In this document: piece by piece, positions 53,701 to 64,000 of the stretch
Layout of the letters: every line of letters begins with the position of its first letter
Position numbering within the stretch: the first letter of the stretch is position 1
NCBI GenBank assembly: GCA_035772405.1
Contig: JAYKKM010000081.1
Span: forward strand, 186,001-250,000
Direction: 5' to 3'
DNA: 64,000 bases
From: Chrysogorgia sp. JL179-B06
Taxonomy: Eukaryota > Cnidaria > Anthozoa > Scleralcyonacea > Chrysogorgiidae
Position numbers and translations under genes: made by a program
Notes under the pieces: generated by a model
Told to the model about the DNA's origin: nothing
What the model saw: the letters and a program-made list of their open reading frames with translations, nothing else
Databases searched by the model: none

Positions 53701-55567
53701 AAAAGAAGTAAAAAAAACATTGATCGTCTTACTTGGGTCGTCTATATTTGCGAAATATGACTTGACAATGACCCGTGCTTTCGTCTGCCTTGCTCTGCTA
53801 TCTTTACTTTGCGTCTTCATTTTCTCCACATCTTGCCAAAACTTTAATGGTATTATTGCTTCGTGTTCCATTAGAAATCGTTTTAACCACAATAGCTGGA
53901 CACTGTCTGTGAGAATATCTTGGAACTTTCTATCCAAAATACAGAAGTCAAATAAAGAAAAGAATATGTTGTGCTGTACTGTAATGTACTGTATTGTACT
54001 GCACTGCGCTGCACTGCGCTGCACTGCACTGCGCTGCGCTGCACTGCTGCACCACACCGCACCGCGCTGCACTCAACGCTACTATACCTTGGTTTTGGTG
54101 GTCGTGTCTTAAACGCAGCAGAGTTGAACAAACTTGACTTTCTCGATTTTCTGCTGATTTTTCCGTAAAAGTGCGACTTCCTTCGTGAATTTACGTCCGT
54201 ATTTTCCCTTGTACCCATAGCCAACGCTACCGCAGCCTCTTCATTTACAATTGTAAGACGTCTCTTGCGCAAACTACCGTCGCCTTCATCTTCATCATCA
54301 CTCTCTGAGGTCAGTTCGTCTTCTTCTTCTTCCACGTCGATCGGTTGAAAATCTATAGTGTATGAATATGAAGCAATGAAATTAATCAATCGCTTTTAAT
54401 GTGGTTAGTCAATACTCTTACAACAATATATTCTTAATGTTACTTATAAAACTAATTACAGTTTCATTATGAGATAAAGCCTATACTACATGTATTACCA
54501 TTATGAACAAAAAACTATTAATTTTAAAAAAGAAAAGTCTTAAGTGCTGACTTAAAACTACTTAAAATATCAATGCTTCTAATTTCCTGTGGTAATGAAT
54601 TCCACAGTTTTGGTGCGGCAACTAAGAATATTCTGTCACCGTTTTGGATTTTGGCTCAAGTAGCAGATTTCAGTCAGATGATCTTGAAGTACGAGTAGGT
54701 TTGTATTTAGTTGGTAAATCAGTAATATAAATAGGTGCCTGGCCATGTGAAGCTTTGAAAGTAATTATCAGTATCTTAAAAACAATCCTTGATCTCACTG
54801 GCAACCAGTGAAGATTACGAAGCACAGGGGAGATCTGATCTGATTTCTTAACTCTTGCAACAACTCTGGCAGCTGTATTTTGAATTCGCTGTAACTTGCT
54901 CAATTCAGCTTCTGGTAAGCCATAAAGGATGCTATTGCAGCTGTCAAGTCTCGATGTTATAAACACATGCACCAACTTCTCACAGTCCTTTTTACTCAAA
55001 TATTTCCTGATATTGCCGATATTTCTGAAAGCCAAAGTTTCCGATTTACAAAGTATTTAATGTTAGATGTCGATCAACTGGAACCGGTTGGATATCACAT
55101 CATTGACACACATTTAATGACAGTCATATTGACTTAAGGTAGCAAGAGTGTTAACCGTATAGCTTTAAGTTTGTCCTTTTAAAGAGATAACGTAAACTGC
55201 AACCATGAGCTTTTTACCTCCCTGGGCGAGACAAAGAGCTAAATCCAATGCTCGGTACATCCGAAAAGACTCCTTTTGACTGCTCTCCAAGACGTCGCCA
55301 GGTTCATCGAGGGAAACATGCCTTTTCGAGTTCAGCTCCTGAAATGTGACAAATCGAAGAAGAGATGAAGAGGTTATGATAATGTAGATCTGGGATACCC
55401 ATCCACTGGTGGCACTCGAGTGCGGAGGCAGTCATCACCTAAAACACTTGAATATTTTCAAATCTTACCAATACTGTTCGTAAGTTTTCCATATCAGCTT
55501 CGACGAAGTTCTTCCAAGGCTCATACAATAACTTCAAATAAGAAAAGAAGTTGCCATTGGGGTTGGT
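47738..55567 (-). CDS. RGS22: RGS-domain protein, probably RGS22, last 12 exons (5' partial)
   Basis: Exons in coding order: 55469-55567, 55218-55338, 54088-54352, 53733-53929, 53496-53613, 52186-52300, 51151-51271, 49086-49188, 48863-49001, 48541-48665, 48328-48467, 47738-47817. All are GT-AG with agreeing phases: 540 residues plus stop. RGS proteins speed GTP hydrolysis on G-alpha subunits; RGS22 carries several divergent RGS folds. RGS-like text includes LLWLKRFLMEHEAIIPLKFW plus QDVEKMK, LWALFGHSMMTFIRGVTKPE, and NRVIFADRLLNDLLFWLEVQ. Between them is an acidic/basic linker (VEEEEDELTSESDDEDEGDG). A Lys-rich stretch precedes YLDDMPYRKLAVGPG. AATAAA overlaps the stop codon. The first exon here begins at an acceptor, so upstream exons lie past the right edge. 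Assignment to RGS22 rather than another multi-RGS protein is from memory of the family. Confidence 0.8.
47908..48268. mobile_element. Fold-back element family C, truncated
   Basis: Left arm and centre of family C from TTAAAGTGCCCCTAACCTC; the right arm stops after GTCCGGACATTTGC. It sits in the last intron of the RGS gene, 60 bp past the donor of exon 48328-48467. Confidence 0.75.
49529..50015. mobile_element. Fold-back element family C, complete copy inside A
   Basis: Runs from TTAAAGTGCCCCTAACCTC to TGTCAGGGGCACTTTAA. The host text GTTG-TTAA-AGTTATCGG is restored when it is removed, so TTAA is its target-site duplication. Confidence 0.85.
50028..50795 (-). pseudogene. LINE 3' fragment inside fold-back element A
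   Basis: The minus strand encodes LYITWVRSRLEYASVVWSPY (with a frameshift), TKRNISSLEKIQRRATRFIL, LSKLNLLPLQYRREFYLNIF, typical of the C-terminal region of Jockey/CR1-type LINEs. Stops and frameshifts follow. A different family from the copies at 5834 and 20363. Confidence 0.75.
51015..51042 (+). ncRNA. Hammerhead-like core
   Basis: CTGATGAAGGGCCTTTGCTC then GAAACGTT: the same layout as the cores at 11083 and 11136 with a changed stem II (GGGC/GCTC retained). It begins 12 bp after the end of fold-back element A. Probably a Penelope-type relic. Confidence 0.5.
51380..51705 (-). pseudogene. LINE extreme 3' end
   Basis: The minus strand reads SFFIRTTRTWNSLPEHLTL and then, after a frameshift, LDNLNFKKFKKSLLDYYNNA and WKTVCLKCNTSRSLTEP before stops. 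Typical of the final ORF segment of a LINE. RGS-gene intron. Confidence 0.65.
51706..52185. other. RGS intron segment with repeat relics
   Basis: Contains a half-copy of hairpin repeat G near 51820-51890 and a degenerate hammerhead-like string GAGATGACCGCCGCTGAGGC plus CGTCGAAACGTCAG (52040-52075). Confidence 0.45.
52352..53465. repeat. 1.1-kb minisatellite, 12-bp unit GGTAGATTGGAT/GGA
   Basis: About 92 units of GGTAGATTGGAT or GGTAGATTGGGA, with GGAAGATTGGGA variants. Fills the intron between RGS exons 53496-53613 and 52186-52300. The long Leu/Pro/Asn and Gly/Arg/Leu frames on both strands result from the period being a multiple of three. Confidence 0.97.
53966..54080. repeat. CTG(C/T)ACTG simple repeat
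   Basis: Units of TGTACTG, TGCACTG and CGCTGCACTG in the short intron between RGS exons 54088-54352 and 53733-53929. Confidence 0.9.
54405..55122 (-). pseudogene. CR1/L2-type LINE 3' fragment
   Basis: The minus strand reads RNIGNIRKYLSKKDCEKLVH, LDSCNSILYGLPEAELSKLQ and [20 protein letters not shown], nearly identical to the copy at 5834-7214, then the same 3' UTR. An internal deletion is visible near 55050. RGS-gene intron. Confidence 0.85.
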
Positions 55568-55634
55568 CTGTGTGTGTAATCTGTCGTTCTGTGTCTGAGT
55601 CGTTCTGAGTCTGTGTCCTTCCAAGCTGCATGTG

Positions 55635-55985
55635 TCCGTCTGTCCCTCCCTCCCTCCTTCCTTCCTTCCTTCCTCCCTTCCTCCCTCCTTTCCTCCCTCC
55701 CTGCCGCACTCCCTCCTTCCTTCATTCCAACCTAACTCCCTCCTTCCTTTCTTCCTTACCTCCCTTCCTTCCTTCCTCCCTCCTGCACTCCCTCCTTCCT
55801 TCATTCCAACCTAACTCCCTCCTTCCTTTCTTCCTTACCTCCCTTCCTTCCTTCCTCCCTCCCTCCCGCACTCCCTCCTTCCTTCATTCCAACCTAACTC
55901 CCTCCTTCCTTCCTCCCTTTCTTTCTTTCCATCCTTCATTCCTTCATTCCAACCTCCCTCCCGCCATCCTTCCTTGATTTCTTCC
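55635..55985. repeat. Polypyrimidine repeat CCTTCCTTCCTCCC
   Basis: Within it a longer unit of about 70-75 bp containing CTTCATTCCAACCTAACTCC recurs at least three times. Ser/Pro/Phe- and Gly/Arg/Glu-rich frames are artefacts. Confidence 0.95.
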
Positions 55986-55989
55986 TTAG

Positions 55990-58900
55990 TAAAATGCGAC
56001 GACCGGTGATACATTACTACGACCGATGATACACCATTATCGGTGATACAACGACCGGTGATACATTAGATCGGTGATCATACAACTACCGGCGATACAA
56101 CGACCGGTGATACATTAGACCGGTGATACAACAACCCGTGATACATTAGACCGGTGATACAACAACCCGTGATACATTAGACCGGTGATACAACAACCCG
56201 TGATATATTAGACCGGCGATACATTAGACCGGTGATACATTAGACCGGTGATACAACGACCGGTGATACATTAGACCGGTGATACATTAGACCGGTGATA
56301 CATTAGACCGGTGATACATCAGACCGGTGATACATTTGACCGGTGATACATTTGACCGGTGATACAACGACCGGTGATACAACGACCGGTGATACATTAG
56401 ACCGGTGATACATTAGACCGGTGATATATTAGACCGGTGATACATTAGACCGGTGATACAACGACCGGTGATACATTAGACCGGTGATACATTAGACCGG
56501 TGATACATTAGACCGGTGATACATTAGACCGGTGATACAACGACCGGTGATACATTAGACCGCTGATACATTTGACCGGTGATACATTAGACCGGTGATA
56601 CATTAGACCGGTGATACAACGACCGGTGATACATTAGACCGGTGATACATTAGACCGGTGATACATTAGACCGCTGATACATTAGACCGGTGATACATTT
56701 GACCGGTAATACATTTGACCGGTGATACATTAGACCGGTGATACATTAGACCGGTGATACATTAGACCGGTGATATAACGACCGCTGATACATTAGACCG
56801 CTGATACATTTGACCGGTGATACATTTGACCGGTGATACATTAGACCGGTGATACATTAGACCGGTGATACATTAGACCGGTGATACATTAGACCGGTGA
56901 TACATTAGACCGGTGATACATTAGACCGGTGATACATTAGACCGGTGATACATTAGACCGGTGATACATTAGACCGGTGATACAACGACCGGTGATACAA
57001 CGACCGGTGATACATTAGACTGGTGATACATTAGACCGGTGATACATTAGACCGGTGATACATTAGACCGGTGATACAACGACCGGTGATACATTAGACC
57101 GGTGATACATTTGACCGGTGATACATTTGACCGGTGATACATTTGACCGGTGATACATTTGACCGGTGATACATTAGACCGGTGATACAATAGACCGGTG
57201 ATACATTAGACCGGTGATACAACGACCGGTAATACATTAGACCGGTGATACATTAGACCGGTGATACATTAGACCGGTGATACATTAGATCGGTGATACA
57301 TTAGACCGGTGATACATTAGACCGGTGATACATTTGACCGGTGATACATTTGACCGGTGATACAACGACCGGTGATACATTTGAACGGTGATACATTAGA
57401 CCGGTGATACATTAGACCGGTGATACATTAGACCGGTGATACATTAGACCGGTGATACATTAGACCGGTGATACATTAGACCGGTGATACAACGAGCGGT
57501 GATACATTAGACCGGTGATACAACGAGCGGTGATACATTAGACCGGTGATACATTAGACCGGTGATACATTAGACCGGTGATACATTAGACCGGTGATAC
57601 ATTTGACCGGTGATACATTTGACCGGTGATACATTAGACCGGTGATACATTAGACCGGTGATACATTAGACCGGTGATACATTAGACCGGTGATACATTA
57701 GACCGGTGATACATTAGACCGGTGATACATTAGACCGGTGATACATTAGACCAGTGATACATTAGACCGGTGATACATTAGACCGGTGATACATTAGACC
57801 GGTGATACATTAGACCGGTGATACATTAGACCGGTGATACATTAGACCGCTGATACATTAGACCGCTGATACATTAGATCGGTGATACATTAGATCGGTG
57901 ATACATTAGATCGGTGATACATTAGACCGGTGATACAACGAGCGGTGATACATTAGACCGGTGATACAACGACCGGTGATACATTAGACCGGTGATACAT
58001 TAGACCGGTGATACATTTGACCGGTGATACATTAGACCGGTGATACATTAGACCGGTGATACAACGACCGGTGATACATTTGACCGGTGATACAACGACC
58101 GGTGATACATTTGACCGGTGATACATTTGACCGGTGATACATTAGACCGGTGATACATTAGACCGGTGATACATTTGACCGGTGATACATTAGACCGGTG
58201 ATACATTAGACCGGTGATACATTAGACCGGTGATACATTTGACCGGTGATACAACGACCGGTGATACAACGACCGGTGATACATTAGACCGGTGATACAT
58301 TAGACCGCTGATACAACGACCGGTGATACATTAGACCGGTGATACATTAGACCGGTGATACATTAGACCGGTGATACATTAGACCCGGTGATACATTAGA
58401 CCGGTGATACATTAGACCGGTGATACATTAGACCGGTGATACATTAGACCGGTAATACATTAGACCGGTGATACATTAGACCGGTGATACATTAGACCGG
58501 TGATACATTTGACCGGTGATACATTAGACCGGTGATACATTAGACCGGTGATACATTAGACCGGTGATACATTTGACCGGTGATACATTAGACCGGTGAT
58601 ACATTAGACCGGTGATACATTTGACCGGTGATACATTAGACCGGTGATACATTTGACCGGTGATACATTAGACCGGTGATACATTAGACCAGTGATACAT
58701 TTGACCGGTGATACATTTGACCGCTGATACATTTGACATGACCGGTGATACATTTGACCGGTGATACATTTGACCGGTGATACATTTGACCGGTGATACA
58801 TTAGACCGGTGATACATTAGACCGGTGATACATTAGACCGGTGATACATTAGACAGCTGATACAACGACCGGTGATACATTAGACCGGTGATACATTAGA

Positions 58901-61900
58901 CCGGTGATACATTAGACCGGTGATACATTAGACCGGTGATACTAATAATTAGACCGGTGATACATTAGACCGGTGATACATTAGACCGGTGATACATTAG
59001 ACCGGTGATACATTAGACCGGTGATACATTAGACCGGTGATACATTAGACCGGTGATACATTTGACCGGTGATACATTTGACCGGTGATACATTAGACCG
59101 GTGATACATTAGACCGGTGATACATTAGACCGGTGATACATTAGACCGGTGATACATTAGACCGGTGATACATTAGACCGGTGATACAACGACCGGTGAT
59201 ACATTAGACCGGTGATACATTAGACCGGTGATACATTAGACCGGTGATACATTAGACCGGTGATACATTAGACCGGTGATACATTAGACCGGTGATACAT
59301 TTGAACGGTGATACATTTGAACGGTGATACATTAGACCGGTGATACATTAGACCGGTGATACATTAGACCGGTGATACATTAGACCGGTGATACATTAGA
59401 CCGGTGATACATTAGACCGGTGATACATTAGACCGGTGATACATTAGACCGGTGATACATTAGACCGGTGATACATTAGACCGGTGATACATTAGACCGG
59501 TGATACATTAGACCGGTGATACATTAGACCGGTGATACATTTGACCGGTGATACATTTGACCGGTGATACATTTGACCGGTGATACATTTGACCGGTGAT
59601 ACATTTGACCGGTGATACATTTGACCGGTGATACATTTGACCGGTGATACATTAGACCGGTGATACATTAGACCGGTGATACATTAGACCGGTGATACAT
59701 TAGACCGGTGATACATTAGACCGGTGATACATTAGACCGGTGATACATTAGACCGGTGATACATTAGACCGGTGATACATTAGACCGGTGATACATTAGA
59801 CCGCTGATACATTAGACCGCTGATACATTAGACCGGTGATACATTAGACCGGTGATACATTAGACCGGTGATACATTTGACCGGTGATACATTTGACCGG
59901 TGATACATTTGACCGGTGATACATTAGACCGGTGATACATTAGACCGGTGATACATTAGACCGGTGATACATTAGACCGGTGATAAATTAGACCGGTGAT
60001 AAATTAGACCGGTGATACATTAGACCGGTGATACATTAGACCGGTGATACATTTGACATGACCGGTGATACATTTGACCGGTGATACATTAGACCGGTGA
60101 TACATTAGACCGGTGATACATTAGACCGGTGATACATTAGACCGGTGATACATTAGACCGGCTATACATTAGACCGGTGATACATTAGACCGGTGATACA
60201 TTAGACCGGTGATACATTAGACCGGTGATACATTTGACATGACCGGTGATACATTTGACCGGTGATACATTTGACCGGTGATACATTAGACCGGTGATAC
60301 ATTAGACCGGTGATACATTAGACCGGTGATACATTAGACCGGTGATACATTAGACCGGTGATACATTAGACCGGTGATACATTAGACCGGTGATACATTA
60401 GACCGGTGATACATTAGACCGGTGATACATTAGACCGGTGATACATTAGACCGGTGATACATTTGACCGGTGTATTTGACCGGTGATACATTTGACCGGT
60501 GTATTTGACCGGTGATACATTTGACCGGTGATACATTTGACCGGTGATACATTAGACCGGTGATACATTAGACCGGTGATACATTAGACCGGTGATACAT
60601 TAGACCGGTGATACATTTGACCGGTGTATTTGACCGGTGATACATTTGACCGGTGATACATTTGACCGGTGATACATTAGACCGGTGATATACATTAGAC
60701 CGGTGATATACATTAGACCGGTGATACATTAGACCGGTGATACATTAGACCGGTGATACATTTGACCGGTGATACCTTTGACTTGACCGGTGATACATTT
60801 GACCGGTGATACATTAGACCGGTGATACATTAGACCGGTGATACATTAGACCGGTGATACATTAGACCGGTGATACATTAGACCGGTGATACATTAGACC
60901 GGTGATACATTAGACCGGTGATACATTAGACCGGTGATACATTAGACCGGTGATACATTAGACCGGTGATACATTAGACCGGTGATACATTAGACCGGTG
61001 ATACATTAGACCGGTGATACATTAGACCGGTGATACATTAGACCGGTGATACATTAGACCGGTGATACATTAGACCGGTGATACATTTGACCGGTGATAC
61101 ATTAGACCGGTGATACATTAGACCGGTGATACATTTGACCGGTGTATTTGACCGGTGATACATTTGACCGGTGATACATTTGACCGGTGATACATTAGAC
61201 CGGTGATACATTAGACCGGTGATACATTAGACCGGTGATACATTAGACCGGTGATACATTAGACCGGTGATACATTAGACCGGTGATACATTAGACCGGT
61301 GATACATTAGACCGGTGATACATTAGACCGGTGATACATTAGACCGGTGATACATTTGACCGGTGTATTTGACCGGTGATACATTTGACCGGTGATACAT
61401 TTGACCGGTGATACATTAGACCGGTGATATACATTAGACCGGTGATATACATTAGACCGGTGATACATTAGACCGGTGATACATTAGACCGGTGATACAT
61501 TAGACCGGTGATACATTAGACCGGTGATACATTAGACCGGTGATACATTAGACCGGTGATACATTAGACCGCTGATACATTTGACCGGTGATACATTAGA
61601 CCGGTGATACATTAGACCGGTGATACATTAGACCGGTGATATAACGACCGGTGATACATTAGACCGGAGATACATTAGACCGGTGATACAACGACCGGTG
61701 ATACATTAGACCGGTGATACATTAGACCGGTGATACATTAGACCGGTGATACATTAGACCGGTGATACATTAGACCGGTGATACATTAGACCGGTGATAC
61801 ATTAGACCGGTGATACATTAGACCGGTGATACATTAGACCGGTGATACATTAGACCGGTGATACATTTGACCGGTGATACATTTGACCGGTGATACATTT

Positions 61901-64000
61901 GACCGGTGATACATTTGACATGACCGGTGATACATTTGACCGGTGATACATTAGACCGGTGATACATTAGTCTGGTGATACATTAGACCGGTGATACATT
62001 AGACCGGTGATACATTAGACCGGTGATACATTAGACCGGTGATACATTAGACCGGTGATACATTTGACCGGTGATACATTAGACCGGTGATACATTAGAC
62101 CGGTGATACAACGACCGGTGATACATTAGACCGGTGATACATTAGACCGGTGATACATTTGACCGGTGATACATTTGACCGGTGATACATTTGACCGGTG
62201 ATACATTAGACCGGTGATACATTAGACCGGTGATACATTAGACCGGTGATACATTAGACCGGTGATACATTAGACCGGTGATACATTAGACCGGTGATAC
62301 ATTAGACCGGTGATACATTAGACCGGTGATACATTAGACCGGTGATACATTAGACCGGTGATACATTTGACCGGTGATACATTTGACCGGTGATACATTA
62401 GACCGGTGATACATTAGACCGGTGATACATTAGACCGGTGATACATTAGACCGGTGATACATTAGACCGGTGATACATTAGACCGGTGATACATTAGACC
62501 GGTGATACAACAACCGGTGATACATTAGACCGGTGATACATTAGACCGGTGATACATTAGACCGGTGATACATTAGACCGGTGATACATTAGACCGGTGA
62601 TACATTAGACCGGTGATACATTAGACCGGTGATACATTTGACCGGTGATACATTTGACCGGTGATACATTTGACATGACCGGTGATACATTTGACCGGTG
62701 ATACATTAGACCGGTGATACATTAGACCGGTGATACATTAGACCGGTGATACATTAGACCGGTGATACATTAGACCGGTGATACATTAGACCGGTGATAC
62801 ATTAGACCGGTGATACATTTGACCGGTGATACATTTGACCGGTGATACATTTGACCGGTGATACATTAGACCGGTGATACATTAGACCGGTGATACATTA
62901 GACCGGTGATACATTTGACATGACCGGTGATACATTTGACCGGTGATACATTAGACCGGTGATACATTAGACCGGTGATACATTTGACCGGTGATACATT
63001 TGACCGGTGATACATTTGACCGGTGATACATTAGACCGGTGATACATTAGACCGGTGATACATTAGACCGGTGATACATTAGACCGGTGATACAACAACC
63101 GGTGATACATTAGACCGGTGATACATTAGACCGGTGATACATTAGACCGGTGATACATTAGACCGGTGATACATTAGACCGGTGATACATTAGACCGGTG
63201 ATACATTTGACCGGTGATACATTTGACCGGTGATACATTTGACATGACCGGTGATACATTTGACCGGTGATACATTAGACCGGTGATACATTAGACCGGT
63301 GATACATTAGACCGGTGATACATTAGACCGGTGATACATTAGACCGGTGATACATTAGACCGGTGATACATTAGACCGGTGATACATTTGACCGGTGATA
63401 CATTAGACCGGTGATACATTAGACCGGTGATACAACGACCGGTGATACATTTGACCGGTGATACATTAGACCGGTGATACATTAGACCGGTGATACATTA
63501 GACCGGTGATACATTAGACCGGTGATACATTAGACCGGTGATACATTAGACCGGTGATACATTTGACCGGTGATACAACGACCGCTGATACATTAGACCG
63601 CTGATACATTAGACCGGTGATACAACGACCGGTGATACATTAGACCGGTGATACATTAGACCGGTGATACAACGACCGGTGATACATTAGACCGGTGATA
63701 CATTAGACCGGTGATACATTAGACCGGTGATACATTAGACCGGTGATACATTAGACCGGTGATACATTAGACCGGTGATACATTAGACCGGTGATACATT
63801 TGACCGGTGATACATTTGACCGGTGATACATTTGACCGGTGATACATTTGACCGGTGATACATTTGACCGGTGATACATTTGACCGGTGATACATTAGAC
63901 CGGTGATACATTAGACCGGTGATACATTAGACCGGTGATACATTAGACCGGTGATACATTAGACCGGTGATACATTAGACCGGTGATACATTAGACCGGT
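55990..64000. repeat. 8-kb satellite, 16-bp unit GATACATTAGACCGGT
   Basis: About 500 units, continuing past the window end. Three main variants: GATACATTAGACCGGT (commonest), GATACATTTGACCGGT, and the 15-bp GATACAACGACCGGT. Rare forms include ACCGCT and a recurrent TTTGACATGACCGGT insertion. The ACGAC variant is commonest at the left end and rare in the middle. If the RGS gene model is right, this lies in one of its introns. Confidence 0.98.

Noticed and set aside
55439..55977. Gly/Arg/Glu-rich and Ser/Pro/Phe-rich frames
   Set aside because: They are polypyrimidine repeat artefacts, although the minus-strand one runs into a genuine RGS exon (55469-55567).
55990..64000. CRISPR-like array
   Set aside because: There are no variable spacers; the unit itself is 15-16 bp and tandem, and the genome is eukaryotic.

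Overview
The window is eukaryotic and metazoan. Genes are split by many GT-AG introns, and introns and intergenic DNA are packed with LINE retrotransposons, a Penelope-like fragment, fold-back and terminal-inverted-repeat DNA elements, and long tandem repeats. No prokaryotic operon, RBS or CRISPR is present. I infer an invertebrate, perhaps a cnidarian; the sequence alone does not settle this.

Real genes had to be assembled exon by exon, because most exons are short. Three genes are well supported and one more is partial. (1) NUP93, minus strand, 18048-42260: 27 exons that join in frame into a complete 821-residue nucleoporin. (2) USB1, plus strand, 42649-46379: 9 exons, 287 residues, the U6 snRNA 3' exonuclease with both catalytic HxS motifs. 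It is head-to-head with NUP93 across 388 bp that must hold both promoters. (3) The last 12 exons of an RGS-domain gene, probably RGS22, minus strand, 47738-55567, convergent with USB1; its 5' exons lie beyond the right edge. (4) The first two exons of a DEP-domain gene, minus strand, 4254-12439, whose rest lies to the left.

Layout: 1-4250 mostly DNA-transposon relics. 4254-12439 DEP gene, whose 7.8 kb intron 1 holds a LINE split by a MITE, a second LINE, a Penelope-like fragment, (AT)n runs and a palindrome carrying two hammerhead-like cores. 12440-18047 intergenic MITEs, a LINE 3' end and minisatellites. 18048-42260 NUP93, whose intron 25 holds an intact 1173-aa CR1/L2-type LINE inserted into an older RTE-like LINE and whose intron 1 holds a 2.8 kb satellite of 10-bp units. 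42261-47737 promoter, USB1 and fold-back elements. 47738-55567 RGS gene with LINEs, nested fold-backs and tandem repeats in its introns. 55990-64000 one continuous satellite of about 16-bp units that runs off the window.

The host genes are unrelated in function (nuclear pore scaffold, U6 snRNA processing, RGS-type signalling). The main interest is the layered insertion history, several layers of which can be ordered by target-site duplications, and the ribozyme-like and 2A-like motifs in retroelement sequence.
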